Virus record (IMG/VR): IMGVR_UViG_3300021467_000017
Location: 1-36,327 of that record
Length of the DNA stretch: 36,327 bases
Strand: one strand, 5' to 3'
Source: a virus
In this document: one piece after another, positions 6,445 to 15,000 of the stretch
How positions within the stretch are numbered: position 1 is the first letter of the stretch
How the letters are laid out: the number at the start of each line of letters is the position of its first letter
Translations under genes and position numbers: made by a program
Notes under the pieces: model-generated
Seen by the model: the letters and a program-made list of their open reading frames with translations, nothing else
Databases searched by the model: none
What the model was told of the DNA's origin: nothing

Positions 6445-6689
6445 TGACATTATGGCATGTAATTCTTCAGCGGGAGATGCGGGGAGCTGGAGAGCGGTGG
6501 AATTACATCGTTCGCGCTTCTAGTGCATCAGACGCAGTTACCAAAGCACAACAGAGTAACCAGGATTGGCTGGAATGTCATACTAAGCCGACATCTTTGC
6601 CGACAGGGTATTGGACATATACTGTTAAAGAAATCAAATTCGATGGCGATGTGATAGAGTTTGCCCACTCAGCCTGGGGAGGATGGTAG
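6444..6689 (+). CDS. Hypothetical protein (81 aa)
   Basis: The ATG at 6444 is chosen because GGAGG at 6431-6435 is properly spaced and it overlaps the primase stop by one base (TAATG). A GTG two codons earlier is less well placed. The product begins WHVILQRE and contains a pattern of beta strands with a helix (ASDAVTKAQQ), with many Trp residues. The family is not recognised. It sits between primase and a zinc-ribbon peptide in a tightly packed operon. Confidence 0.7.
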   Translation: MTLWHVILQREMRGAGERWNYIVRASSASDAVTKAQQSNQDWLECHTKPTSLPTGYWTYTVKEIKFDGDVIEFAHSAWGGW

Positions 6690-6702
6690 AAAGGAGAACA
6701 TA

Positions 6703-6864
6703 ATGAATATATACTGTCATAAATGCGGGGAGTCATTAGAGCGATTGATGGTATATGCTTTACTTACGATGCTTGGCGTGTCAATAAGTCCTGACCCATT
6801 TGTATGTCTGGATGGCAAAGAACATGAATTCATTATAGCTCAGGACGAAGAGGAGGACAGATGA
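6703..6864 (+). CDS. Small zinc-binding-like protein (53 aa)
   Basis: The ATG at 6703 is preceded by AAAGGAG at the expected distance and ends in an ATGA overlap with the methyltransferase gene. Residues 5-8 are CHKC, a half zinc knuckle. A further Cys at about residue 35 and a His at about 41 could complete a metal site. The centre (residues 14-26) is hydrophobic and the C-terminus is very acidic (DEEEDR). No function is assigned. Confidence 0.65.
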   Translation: MNIYCHKCGESLERLMVYALLTMLGVSISPDPFVCLDGKEHEFIIAQDEEEDR

Positions 6865-7520
6865 CAATAGAGAAATATATCGGAAAGGTTATACTATCTG
6901 ACGCAATCGAGTTTATGCAACAACTTCCTGAAGGAAGTGTTGACTTGATTTTAACAGACCCTCCCTACGGAAGAGATTATATTTGGTTGTATGAGGCTTT
7001 GGCCCGAGAGGGTAGTCGCGTTTTGAGAGTTGGTGGTAGCCTGGTAGCTATGGCCCCTCTGTTTTGCCTGGACGAAATACTCACCCAGATGAGTAAGCAT
7101 ATGAAATACAGGTGGGTGATTCACTATGATTACTGGGAGGGGTCTCATGCTCGAATGGTTATGGGAATTGAGGTTTGCTGGAAACCTCTGGTTTGGTATG
7201 TAAATCAGAAACTGACTCCAAATCGCCCTATTACAGATTCAATCCGAGCTTGGGCCAGAGACAAGAGTATTCATCCCTGGCAACAGGATGAGGGATGGGC
7301 CGTGTATCTCATCAACAAACTTACTGACCCTGGCGATGTTGTTCTTGACCCTCTTGTAGGGACGGGGACAGTAGCATTAGTTGCACAGGCGTTAAACCGC
7401 AAGTGGCTCGCCTGCGACCACGACCCTGTTATGGTCGCCAGGGCACAAAAACGATTGGAGGCCGGTCATGCCTTACTCACTGAAAGCAATGATGGCAGTG
7501 GGCGCGGCGGGAGCAGCTAG
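6861..7520 (+). CDS. DNA methyltransferase (N4-cytosine/N6-adenine type)
   Basis: This enzyme transfers a methyl group from S-adenosylmethionine to an exocyclic amine in DNA. The catalytic motif IV, DPPY, is at residues 33-36. The SAM-binding motif I comes near the C-terminus (DPLVGTGT at about 163-170). That order, motif IV before motif I, is the beta-class arrangement. At 219 aa it is a compact phage-type enzyme with only a small target-recognition region between the motifs. The start has an ATGA overlap with the upstream gene. Its last 53 bases overlap a predicted PD-(D/E)XK nuclease gene, an arrangement that could form a modification/cleavage pair. Phage methyltransferases also commonly protect against host restriction. 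Confidence 0.9.
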   Translation: MTIEKYIGKVILSDAIEFMQQLPEGSVDLILTDPPYGRDYIWLYEALAREGSRVLRVGGSLVAMAPLFCLDEILTQMSKHMKYRWVIHYDYWEGSHARMVMGIEVCWKPLVWYVNQKLTPNRPITDSIRAWARDKSIHPWQQDEGWAVYLINKLTDPGDVVLDPLVGTGTVALVAQALNRKWLACDHDPVMVARAQKRLEAGHALLTESNDGSGRGGSS

Positions 7521-8004
7521 AGTAAAACTGCTTTTAGCAAGAAAATTTGGTACCCTGATAGACTACGAGGGGAATCGAAAGAAACAACGAGAGGGTGTAG
7601 ATTTGCATATATCTCCCTGGGGAGATGTGGAAATCAAAACAGACACCCATACAGGGGCAAACTTTTTCTTGGAATACGAGTGCTCTGGCAAGCCATCTGG
7701 AGTGATGACAAGCAAGGCAAACTGGTATGCTTATTACTTTGTCAAACAGGGGCGCATTTATATGATTCCCCTCAATGACTTACAGAAATATCTGAAAGCA
7801 AATTGGAAATGGCTTACGGCCAGGTTTACCAAAGTTGTGGAGAGTAAAGCGGGAAAGGCACGATGGTCGGCAAAAGGGTTGGCCATCCCGCGAGATTATA
7901 TATGTGCGGCAATGAATGTAGTTGTTTATGAGGACTACGACGACCGCCTCTGGTTGGTAGCAGGCCGAGAGCCGAGGAAGGAGGTTAAAGATGATGGAAG
8001 ATAG
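7468..8004 (+). CDS. PD-(D/E)XK nuclease-like protein (178 aa)
   Basis: Residues 42-57 contain the catalytic pattern of the PD-(D/E)XK fold: GVDLHI (Asp 45) followed by DVEIKTD (Glu 55 and Lys 57). The following KANWYAYYFV and IYMIPLNDL strands resemble phage resolvase or restriction-like nucleases. GGAGG six bases before ATG 7468 supports that start, inside the methyltransferase gene. Alternative roles are a Holliday-junction-type resolvase, a host DNA-degrading nuclease, or the restriction half of a pair with the overlapping methyltransferase. The sequence alone cannot decide. The last bases overlap a small membrane-protein gene. Confidence 0.7.
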   Translation: MPYSLKAMMAVGAAGAARVKLLLARKFGTLIDYEGNRKKQREGVDLHISPWGDVEIKTDTHTGANFFLEYECSGKPSGVMTSKANWYAYYFVKQGRIYMIPLNDLQKYLKANWKWLTARFTKVVESKAGKARWSAKGLAIPRDYICAAMNVVVYEDYDDRLWLVAGREPRKEVKDDGR

Positions 8005-8116
8005 AATTTCCGACACAACCTTATTGGGCTGTTTCATGCTTCTGTGCGCACTGTTGTTTGGGCTATGCGCAGGTATGGCTATTATGCAAGCCATAGCGCA
8101 GCTAGTAGGAGGGTAG
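7991..8116 (+). CDS. Small membrane protein (41 aa)
   Basis: AAGGAGG at 7978-7984 precedes two adjacent ATG codons (7991 and 7994). The product has a short polar start (MMEDRISDTT), one hydrophobic span from about residue 11 to 32 with three Cys, and a short tail ending LVGG. It overlaps the preceding gene by 14 bases and is followed four bases later by the next gene. It is the second 41-aa single-span peptide in this arm and shares no obvious sequence with the first. The function is unknown. Confidence 0.6.
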   Translation: MMEDRISDTTLLGCFMLLCALLFGLCAGMAIMQAIAQLVGG

Positions 8117-8120
8117 AGAG

Positions 8121-8588
8121 ATGAACGTATACAGAATTTATTTTGCTCACCCCGCAACTTCACACAATACAGAGGGTGAGAAACGTATTACAGATATTCT
8201 GAAGGAGCGAGGATGGCAGGTTATCAACCCATTTCTCGACGATGCTCATCAGAAGGCGGAGTTTGTGAATAATATCAGACAGAATAGGTTTGGAATTCTG
8301 GACTCTGCCAAACTGGTGCTGAACGACATCATTCATATAGGCCGCAGTGATGCTATCCTGGTATGGCTTCCTAAAGGGCATACCAGTGTCGGAACAATCT
8401 GTGAGTTGATTCACGGATGGTATATGGGAAAGTATATCATCATCATTTACGAGCTCCATGATTTTCCCCATCCCTGGGCATGGTGGCACAGCGATGAGTT
8501 CTACCGCAGCATAGACGATTTTGAAAACAGACATGTTTGCTCCGATGATTGGTGGAAGGAGGTAGAGCATGATAATAACGACTCTTGA
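8121..8588 (+). CDS. Nucleoside 2-deoxyribosyltransferase-like protein
   Basis: The protein has the flavodoxin-like layout of the nucleoside 2-deoxyribosyltransferase/DUF4406 group. It starts YRIYFAHP, has GWQVINPF, then ND (about residue 68), SDAILVWLP, and the signature GTICELIHGWYMGK, where the Glu would be the nucleophile. Members exchange bases between deoxynucleosides or cleave nucleotides, and in phages they sit among nucleotide-metabolism genes. At 155 aa the length fits. GGAGGG upstream supports ATG 8121, and the end overlaps the DNA polymerase gene by 20 bases. The exact substrate cannot be told from the sequence. Confidence 0.75.
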   Translation: MNVYRIYFAHPATSHNTEGEKRITDILKERGWQVINPFLDDAHQKAEFVNNIRQNRFGILDSAKLVLNDIIHIGRSDAILVWLPKGHTSVGTICELIHGWYMGKYIIIIYELHDFPHPWAWWHSDEFYRSIDDFENRHVCSDDWWKEVEHDNNDS

Positions 8589-10443
8589 TGCGGCAATAGA
8601 CTTGCGAGAACGTCTGCGAGGTAGACCGATTGCGTTTGACTTTGAAACCACCGGTACTGACTGGACATCAGACCGCATTATCGGGCTGGGGATTGCGGAT
8701 GCTCGTGATGAGTGGTACATCCACGTAGGGGAGGGCGGGCTTGATGAAGATGGGCTAGCCGCTGCCCTGGAGAGTTGGTTTGATAACCCCTACCAAATAC
8801 TTGTCGCTCACAACGCTAAATTCGACCTGCATTGGCTGGCAAATTTGGGAGTATTGCCTCTGAAAGTTCCCATTGATACGATGGGGCTTGCCATTACTTA
8901 TAACGAAGCTTTACCTCGCGACTTAAAGACTCTGACCTGGCTCGTCCTGGACAGACAGCCCAGGAGATGGGATAAAACCTTTCCAATATGGTCTCTGGAA
9001 GAAAAGGCCGAATACTGTTGCTCTGATGTTCGGAATACCTTCGACTTATTCCGTTGGTTCTCAACAAGAATTCCCAGAAGTCTTCATGATTTCTATCAAA
9101 CACAGGTATACAAACTACCTTTGGTAGGATTTTTGATGGAAAGAGTCGGATGGCAGCTCGATAGAGACGCAGTTCTAACGTACCAAAGCGAGCTTGCCAA
9201 AGAGATAGACGAGCTTAAAGCACAGATATGTGCATCAGCTCCTGGTTTGGAAAACCCAAACTCTACACAGCAGTTGGTCGCCGCACTTGAGTTATTAGGA
9301 GCAAAATGGAATAAAGATGAATATACTAAGAGAGGGCGCAAGTCCGTCGCCAAGAGTGTCCTGGAGCGATTCGCAGAGTCTTCCAGTTCTCCCGAAGTAC
9401 GGGCGTTAGCAAGCGCAATTCTCGACCTCCGCAAAAAAGTCAAATTATTAGGTTATTTAAGCGGAGACAGAGGATGGCTTGCGAGTTCGGTAAATGGGAG
9501 GCTGCACCCCACCTGGAAAGTCTTCGGCACCTTTACGGGGCGATGGGCTTGCGCCAACCCCAACCTGCAGAATATTCCCAAGGCCCGCTCTGAAAATACG
9601 GTTAATATGAGGGATTGGCTTATCGCCGCTCCTGGCCATGTACTGGTCGTTGCCGACCTGTCTCAGGCAGAGTTAAGAGTGTTGGCCGCTTTATCTCAGG
9701 ATGAACGTTTGTTGAATGCCTATAAACAGGGGCAAGATGTCCATAAAGTTACGGCAGCCGCTATCTTTGATAAGCGGTTGGACGAAGTGTCTAAGATGGA
9801 AAGATTTATTGGCAAAACCGTAAACTTTGCTACCATTTACGGAGCGGGCCCGAGTCGGGTATCTAAAATTACAGGAGTATCGTTGGATGATGCACGAGAT
9901 TTGTTAGAACGCTTCTACCTTGTATATAAAGGAGTCAGGCGTTGGATAGAAAATACCCGCTGTACTGCGCTGGCCGATGGAGTAGTTTACACCGCGTTTG
10001 GGCGGCCTCGCCGCCCCATGCTATTAAAGGCCAAAGAATTATTGGATGTAGATATTGATGATTGCTCGCCAGGTGAAGAGCGCCTGGAGCGAGCAGCATT
10101 AGAGGAAGAACTTCATAAAGTCGGCTTGTCTTCCCGCATTCTCCGAGAGATGAGTGTTGGAGAACAAGAACATGCCATTAAACAACTTGAGGAGCGTGCC
10201 CTTCGCCAAGCAGTTAATGCAGTCATCCAAGGTACTGTAGCAGATATAATCAATCAAGGAGTCTTTAAGTTAATCCGACAACGGCGACGGGTTATCGGTC
10301 AGGTACATGACGAGCTCATTGTTGAAACGCCTATTAGCGAAGCAGAGGAGACGGCCAAAGCAGTTCAAGATGCTCTATCCGTCTCAGTCAGAGGTCTTCC
10401 AATGGTGATAGATGCAAAAGTAACTCCCCGTTGGGGAGCCTAG
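8569..10443 (+). CDS. Family A DNA polymerase with 3'-5' exonuclease domain
   Basis: This is the phage replicative polymerase. The exonuclease domain starts with DFETTG (Asp 24, Glu 26), then VAHNAKFD around 83-91 and CSDVRNTFDL around 144-153. Polymerase motif A is VADLSQAELR (Asp 363). Motif B is GKTVNFATIYG (Lys 416, Phe 420, Tyr 424), and motif C is QVHDELIVE (Asp 581, Glu 582). There is no 5'-3' exonuclease domain, as usual in phage enzymes of about 600 aa. Phe 420 aligns with E. coli Pol I position 762, a position where Phe or Tyr has been linked to virulent phages and Leu to temperate ones. The start has a strong GGAGG site. Confidence 0.95.
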   Translation: MIITTLDAAIDLRERLRGRPIAFDFETTGTDWTSDRIIGLGIADARDEWYIHVGEGGLDEDGLAAALESWFDNPYQILVAHNAKFDLHWLANLGVLPLKVPIDTMGLAITYNEALPRDLKTLTWLVLDRQPRRWDKTFPIWSLEEKAEYCCSDVRNTFDLFRWFSTRIPRSLHDFYQTQVYKLPLVGFLMERVGWQLDRDAVLTYQSELAKEIDELKAQICASAPGLENPNSTQQLVAALELLGAKWNKDEYTKRGRKSVAKSVLERFAESSSSPEVRALASAILDLRKKVKLLGYLSGDRGWLASSVNGRLHPTWKVFGTFTGRWACANPNLQNIPKARSENTVNMRDWLIAAPGHVLVVADLSQAELRVLAALSQDERLLNAYKQGQDVHKVTAAAIFDKRLDEVSKMERFIGKTVNFATIYGAGPSRVSKITGVSLDDARDLLERFYLVYKGVRRWIENTRCTALADGVVYTAFGRPRRPMLLKAKELLDVDIDDCSPGEERLERAALEEELHKVGLSSRILREMSVGEQEHAIKQLEERALRQAVNAVIQGTVADIINQGVFKLIRQRRRVIGQVHDELIVETPISEAEETAKAVQDALSVSVRGLPMVIDAKVTPRWGA

Positions 10444-10452
10444 GAGGTTGAA

Positions 10453-10749
10453 ATGGAAATAGAAAGGTTAAGTCCTAGTATTTGGTGGGAGTGTCCTTAC
10501 TGCGGGGAGAAACTAGAATTTCCTGTGGAGGCAAGAGGACATTTAATCAGCAAACATAGTCCTAGCGATACGTCTGCTCAAACCGAGAGGTCGGCTTTGG
10601 CCATCCCCAATTTCGGGGATGAAGAGGACATGAGAGGAAAGAGATTTCGTTTGCACTGCCCGTTTTGTGAAACAGGAACGGCTCACGCTTCATTCAAAAC
10701 AAAAGCTTTGTTAAAAGCTCATTTGACAAACGTGCATGGGTGCTCGTAG
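10453..10749 (+). CDS. Protein with two C2H2-like zinc fingers (98 aa)
   Basis: Two similar fingers are visible. The first is CPYCGEKLEF ending HLISKH (residues about 14-35). The second is CPFCETGTAH ending HLTNVH (about 69-95), each with CxxC and HxxxH. A linker of 35 polar residues separates them. This arrangement suggests DNA or RNA binding. TAGGAGG overlaps the polymerase stop and gives the start at 10453. It is the last plus-strand gene before the convergent terminators. The minus-strand protein at 20328-20774 carries a related C-terminal finger (CPICGETLVH...), so the phage uses this module more than once. Confidence 0.8.
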   Translation: MEIERLSPSIWWECPYCGEKLEFPVEARGHLISKHSPSDTSAQTERSALAIPNFGDEEDMRGKRFRLHCPFCETGTAHASFKTKALLKAHLTNVHGCS

Positions 10750-10767
10750 GTATTGAATCAAAACTGA

Positions 10768-10805
10768 AAAGGGCGGGGAGATGGTCTCCCCGCCCTTTCT
10801 TTTTA
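10768..10805 (+). terminator. Rho-independent terminator, probably bidirectional
   Basis: A perfect 14-bp stem (10768-10781 with 10785-10798, very GC-rich, loop TGG) is followed on the plus strand by CTTTTTAT. On the minus strand the stem end is followed by the weaker run TTTTCAGTTTT. It lies between the last plus-strand gene and the last minus-strand gene, so it can stop both convergent operons. Confidence 0.9.
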
Positions 10806-10806
10806 T

Positions 10807-10838
10807 ACCACCCTGGGCGGGGCGAGACCCAGGGTGGT
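10807..10838. terminator. Second hairpin of the convergent terminator block
   Basis: ACCACCCTGGG at 10807-10817 pairs perfectly with 10828-10838 (11 bp, ten-base loop). It lacks its own T-run on either strand and may back up the neighbouring terminator by slowing polymerase arriving from the minus side. Confidence 0.55.
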
Positions 10839-10856
10839 TGAAGGAGGTAGAGAGCG

Positions 10857-10883
10857 GGAGGGCAAGAACCCTCCTTTTCTCTT
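10857..10883 (+). terminator. Third hairpin with T-rich tail
   Basis: GGAGGG (10857-10862) pairs with CCCTCC (10869-10874), and TTTTCTCTTT follows directly. It forms a short plus-strand intrinsic terminator placed after the first two hairpins. Together the three stems fill most of the 161-base gap between the two gene arms. No gene is seen in that gap. Confidence 0.6.
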
Positions 10884-10910
10884 TGTACTCCAAGCTTGAA
10901 ATACAAAGCG

Positions 10911-11195
10911 CTAGGCTTTCATGGCTTCATCGTACCACTTCTGAGCAAGCCAGTGCAGGATGTAATCGGGAACTGCCCCCTTGAATAGTTTTTCGTTCAT
11001 GAGCTGCATAACAGCCTGCAACTTCTCGGGGCCGCTCAGCTCAAGATTCTCTCTGGCCTCTTTCTCCATTTGGAGCATAAAGGCTATGGCTTGCTTCTTC
11101 CACCACTGCCAGGTGAAAGAGGCAATAGCAGCTAAGGCCAAGAGAATCTCAGACCTATAGGCTATCAATATAGCCAATACGTCCTTCCAGTCCAT
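10911..11195 (-). CDS. Holin-like protein (LLH-type), 94 aa
   Basis: The N-terminal 30 residues contain one hydrophobic span (VLAILIAYRSEILLALAAIASF), followed by WKKQA and an amphipathic, charged C-terminal domain with SGPEKLQAVMQ and a final helix. This layout matches phage holins of the LLH type, which place one N-terminal span in the membrane and form the lysis pore. AAAGGAGGT just upstream supports the start. It is the last gene of the late operon, next to a second small coiled-coil membrane protein, a usual position for lysis genes. No endolysin gene is present beside it. Confidence 0.65.
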   Translation of the reverse strand: MDWKDVLAILIAYRSEILLALAAIASFTWQWWKKQAIAFMLQMEKEARENLELSGPEKLQAVMQLMNEKLFKGAVPDYILHWLAQKWYDEAMKA

Positions 11196-11217
11196 TTTTA
11201 CCTCCTTTGCGTTGTGA

Positions 11218-11249
11218 TAGATTAGTCTAATTTGGATTAGACTAATCTA
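11218..11249 (-). repeat. Perfect 14-bp inverted repeat between the two lysis genes
   Basis: TAGATTAGTCTAAT at 11218-11231 is exactly complementary to 11236-11249, with TTGG between. It includes the stop codon of the upstream gene on the minus strand and ends about 23 bases before the holin-like gene start. It is AT-rich with no T-run, so it is not a typical terminator. It could be an mRNA hairpin that adjusts expression of the last gene, or a protein-binding palindrome. Confidence 0.75.
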
Positions 11250-11444
11250 AATTATATTAAGTACCTTTAGAACCAGAGGAATCAACGAGCCCGCCAGCAT
11301 CATGATAAGTGCCCATACATGTTTTTGCTCGTTGTCCTTGATTTGGTTCACCGCCTGGCTGATGTTATGAATTCTTTCTTCCAGCCTTGCCAGGCGTAGC
11401 TCTATTTGATTCACCCTCTGATTGAGTCTGTCGCTGTCCTGCAT
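11247..11444 (-). CDS. XhlA-like coiled-coil membrane protein (65 aa)
   Basis: The ATG at 11444 is preferred, with GGAGAGG at a reasonable distance; an in-frame TTG six codons earlier lacks a site. Residues 1-40 form a charged coiled coil (RLNQRVNQIELRLARLEERI). The C-terminus is one hydrophobic span (HVWALIMMLAGSLIPLVLKVL). This is the layout of XhlA/haemolysin-type proteins that help phage holins. Its start lies within the end of the upstream gene, overlapping by 80 bases in another frame. Its stop codon lies inside a perfect inverted repeat. Confidence 0.65.
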   Translation of the reverse strand: MQDSDRLNQRVNQIELRLARLEERIHNISQAVNQIKDNEQKHVWALIMMLAGSLIPLVLKVLNII

Positions 11445-11748
11445 TGGTAGTGTCCTCTCCAAGAGCTTGTGCTAAAGCCTGTCGAGAGCAAGTGTCAGCA
11501 GCTGAACGAAGAATTTGTGCAATATTCTCTAAAGCTACGGGGTCATTAGTATTTATACCCAAAGTTACGATGTTGAGAGAGCCCGCGACTCCTTCCCTCC
11601 AGACCAGGAAGACTCCCTGGGGAGCAGCTAAGGCTATATCAAAAATCTGAGATATCCGCTGAGGAAGCTGCTCATAGCTGCCAGGGTCTGTACCCGTAAG
11701 TTTGCAAACCTCGTTCAGAACTTGCTTTACAGACGGTCTTTTTCCCAT
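11365..11748 (-). CDS. Hypothetical protein (127 aa)
   Basis: The ATG at 11748 is chosen because GAAGGAGGT lies just upstream. Longer in-frame forms would begin before that site. The first 85 residues look folded (helix, strand, helix with LAAPQGVFLVW). The last 40 residues are Gln/Thr/Ser/Gly-rich and probably disordered, in the part that overlaps the XhlA-like gene. The family is not recognised. Position between tail fibre and lysis genes makes a minor virion or lysis accessory role possible. Confidence 0.65.
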   Translation of the reverse strand: MGKRPSVKQVLNEVCKLTGTDPGSYEQLPQRISQIFDIALAAPQGVFLVWREGVAGSLNIVTLGINTNDPVALENIAQILRSAADTCSRQALAQALGEDTTNAGQRQTQSEGESNRATPGKAGRKNS

Positions 11749-11762
11749 ATTTCTACCTCCTT

Positions 11763-12023
11763 CTATAGATATTGTCGTATGTCGGCATGTATTCTCTGTA
11801 TTAGATTTACCAAATCGGCTCTCCATGCAGAAGGAAGAGGATGCCGACGTGCATCGGCCAGGTCTCCTAGAGGCTCCGCCAGAAATATATGAGTTTCACC
11901 ACCTACAAGAGTACGTCGTGCATTGGTGTTCTCAATAGGTACATCATCATGAAAGGTTAAATCAACCCGTAGAGTATTGTTGAGCAAGTCAATCTCGACC
12001 TTCTCGATTTTGATGCGTGCCAC
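11763..12023 (-). CDS. Hypothetical protein, GTG start (86 aa)
   Basis: The start codon is GTG at 12023, preceded by GGGAGGAATT. The first half is beta-like (IKIEKVEIDLLNNTLRVDLTF), as in small tail-associated proteins, and the second half is a helix with Arg/His. The gene lies nine bases after the tail fibre stop. Similar short genes after tail fibres can encode assembly helpers or spike tips, but no specific family is recognised. Confidence 0.65.
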   Translation of the reverse strand: MARIKIEKVEIDLLNNTLRVDLTFHDDVPIENTNARRTLVGGETHIFLAEPLGDLADARRHPLPSAWRADLVNLIQRIHADIRQYL

Positions 12024-12032
12024 AATTCCCTC

Positions 12033-15000
12033 CTATGCCTTTATTCTCCAGATAAAGAAGCGTTGTTTATGTATCGTTGGCCCCGTTGAGCTAGACCGAA
12101 ATTGCAACTGCAAGGAATGGCTGCCTGCCGAAAGGTTAGTCCAGAACCAACATGCAGGTCTCTGAGGCCAATCATCGTGTTCAAAAGTAAAGCGGAAGAA
12201 CTCATCATACACGGCTCCTGAATCTAGATTCCACCGCAACTGAACAAAATCATTGTCTCCAGCAGTTCCTTTATGCCAGTGAGATTGGCCTATAGCCAGG
12301 ATATGTTCGGTAGTATATGATGTCCAGGATACACTTGCACCTGTCACGTTATACCAAGTCCAGGTTGCTGCGGGGCTCTGGGCCGTACTGACATCAATAA
12401 TCATAAATTTAGGCTTCATAAGCCCATCGAAATAACAGGCATTTCCACTGGCATAGAGTGCCGTAATTGCCCCAGCCCCTATCTGGAGTCTTTGTGTGTT
12501 CCCGATGAAAAAGCGGAAGTAGTTATTAGCCGTATCATAATCCAGGTAGTCCCCAGAGTCAAACTCCAGGTCGTTCTCCAGGCGGATTTTGCCCTTGAAA
12601 AGGTTGATGTCGTTTGTGCCGTCCTGGTAAACGCCATAACTTGTAAGGGCGTTCGTACTCATATCGGGGAGCATTAAACCATAGGCCGTGTTTATGGTTC
12701 CGCTTAGGGCGTTAACCGCCATCATGCCCTTAAACAGGTAGACGTTCTGGATGTCTCCACTACTTGCCTCGACTATTCCGTATGACCAAACCCCCGTCAA
12801 CTCATCTAGATTTCCGCACCCATTTCGAGCAAAGGCAGATGCATAAACGCCCACAACTTCATCTGTTGTTCCGCCTCCATAGTGAGATGCAGTTCCGATT
12901 GCCCCAATCAGCGTACCTATATTATGAGCATTTCCACTCTGACTTTGGGCTTTCAGAAAAGCTCCCCAAGTATCTACAGCAGAGTCTGAACCAGGATTGG
13001 CAGTAACAACATTATTTAAGCCCTTGATAGTCCCACTGGTTTGTGTGTGTGTGAAAATAATATCCAGGGTGTCGCTTAACTCAATCCCCGAAGCACTGAG
13101 AACTGCATTACCACCAGCAAAATAAGCTTTACCCGTAGCAGCATCAATGTAGAACTCCTTGGTAGTTGCATCGCTGTAACCTGCCAGTAAGCTTGTGGTT
13201 AGCTCAATGCGTGGATTTGGGCTCGCAGCAGTAATGATTTTACCGCTGCCTGATAAGGTAAGCGTTCCCTCAACCGATAAGTCCTTCAGCGATACTGTGC
13301 CATCGGTATTGAGAACAATCTTGGGGTTATCAAACGTCCCGCCGAATCCTCCTAACTTTGACCAGAGCTTTCCTGTACTGGCATCTAGCTGAGATACAAC
13401 ATTGGCGCCTGAATCATAAGCCTTTAATCCGTTTGCATCAAGTCGAAGACTAGGCAAGCCAGAACTCGTCCAGATAGTTCCACTGCCAGTCAGCAATAAG
13501 AAACCAGTAATATCAAGTGTTTGTAGCTCGCCAGATGTAGCCTTGATTTTACCAGTAAAATAACCATTATCTGTCCATATACCGTAACCCGACAAGCTAC
13601 CAAATTTAGGGTCTGTTATGCCATCAAGCTTTCCTATCCTGACCCGTTCAGTCAAGCTCGACCAGGGAGAGCCTGCATGAGTAAATATGTTAATAAAAGG
13701 AGCGTTGGCAAGGGTGGCAGTAAGTTGTACAAGACCTTGCCCGCTTGAACCGTAATTAACTACAGCTTCCCCGGCGTAGAAAGTCGTATTGGCATTGCCA
13801 CTATTAAAAGTAGCTGTATATGTATAGGGGCCAGCTCCGGATATGCCAGTGATGGTTGCCCAAAATTGCCGTGTGCCATCAGGCTTGCACCTTACAATAT
13901 CATTAACGGCAAAGTAATTATGCTCACATTTAAATGTAAACGAGCTGCCAGTAGATGATGGAGTTGTTACATCAGAAGTTAATGCGTCTACTTCGGCGAC
14001 AAGGAATGAACCGCCGATAGCTGTTACTTCGTCTTTTAAGAAAACGGGAGTACGGAAGACGCCTCGCGCTGTGATGTTGTTAAATTCAGCATCACCATTT
14101 GCATCAATGCGCCATCCACGTACGCCAGACGAGAAATTACTAACCCCAACCCGACCGTTTGCTCCATCAATTAAGATGTATGTATCTCCAGTGTCACCTA
14201 CTTTAACGGCTGGTATAGTGCTGTCCAGAATAATACCTACGTTTGCAGACAGCTTCTGAAGAACGGAGGATGTAATACTCCATCCACCTATTGTACCGCC
14301 ATCCGCCGTGAGGTTAGATGTAGTAATTGTGCCCGATATTGTAGCGTTATTTGCCGTAATATTACCGCTTGCATCCAACTCAGTATTGGCTGCTTTCCAC
14401 GTCAGCTTACTGCCGTCAAATTGCAGGAAGGCATTAGCCCCATCACCAACATACAAGCGTGGAGAGCCCGCATTGTATTCTAGCTGGATACCCGCGTTGC
14501 CAAATGTCTGACTCTTGATGGCAATTTGTTTGGCCGCAGCGTCTAACCAAATGTCGGTATTGTGGAGCTCGGTAGAAGTGATAGTCCATCCACCGATTTG
14601 GCCTGCAGTAGCGGTAATCGTACCTGATATTGTGGCATTAGATGCCGAAAGGTTTCCAGACGCATCGAGCTCGGTATTGGCTGCCTTCCAGGTAACTTTG
14701 CTGCCATCAAACTGGAAAAAGGCGTTAGCGCCGTCTCCAACGTAGAATTTAGCTACGGCATTGGCACTATCATACTCAGCCTGGAGACCTGCTGCACCAA
14801 ACGTCTGAGATTTGATAGCAATTTGTTTGGCTGCCGCATCAAGCCATATATCTGTATTGTGGAGTTCGGTTGATGTTATCGTCCATCCGCCGATAACACC
14901 AGCGGATGCAGTAACTGTCCCCTCAAACTCAGCATCACCAGTAGCTGCATCCAGGAAGACTGTTCGCTTTGCAGCACTATACAAGGATAGCCCTGTATCA

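Noticed and set aside
14280-14895. Tail fibre repeats as a phase-variation or recombination cassette
   Set aside because: The units are the normal GxIGGWxI repeats of fibre proteins and have diverged at the DNA level. No recombinase or inverted copies are nearby.
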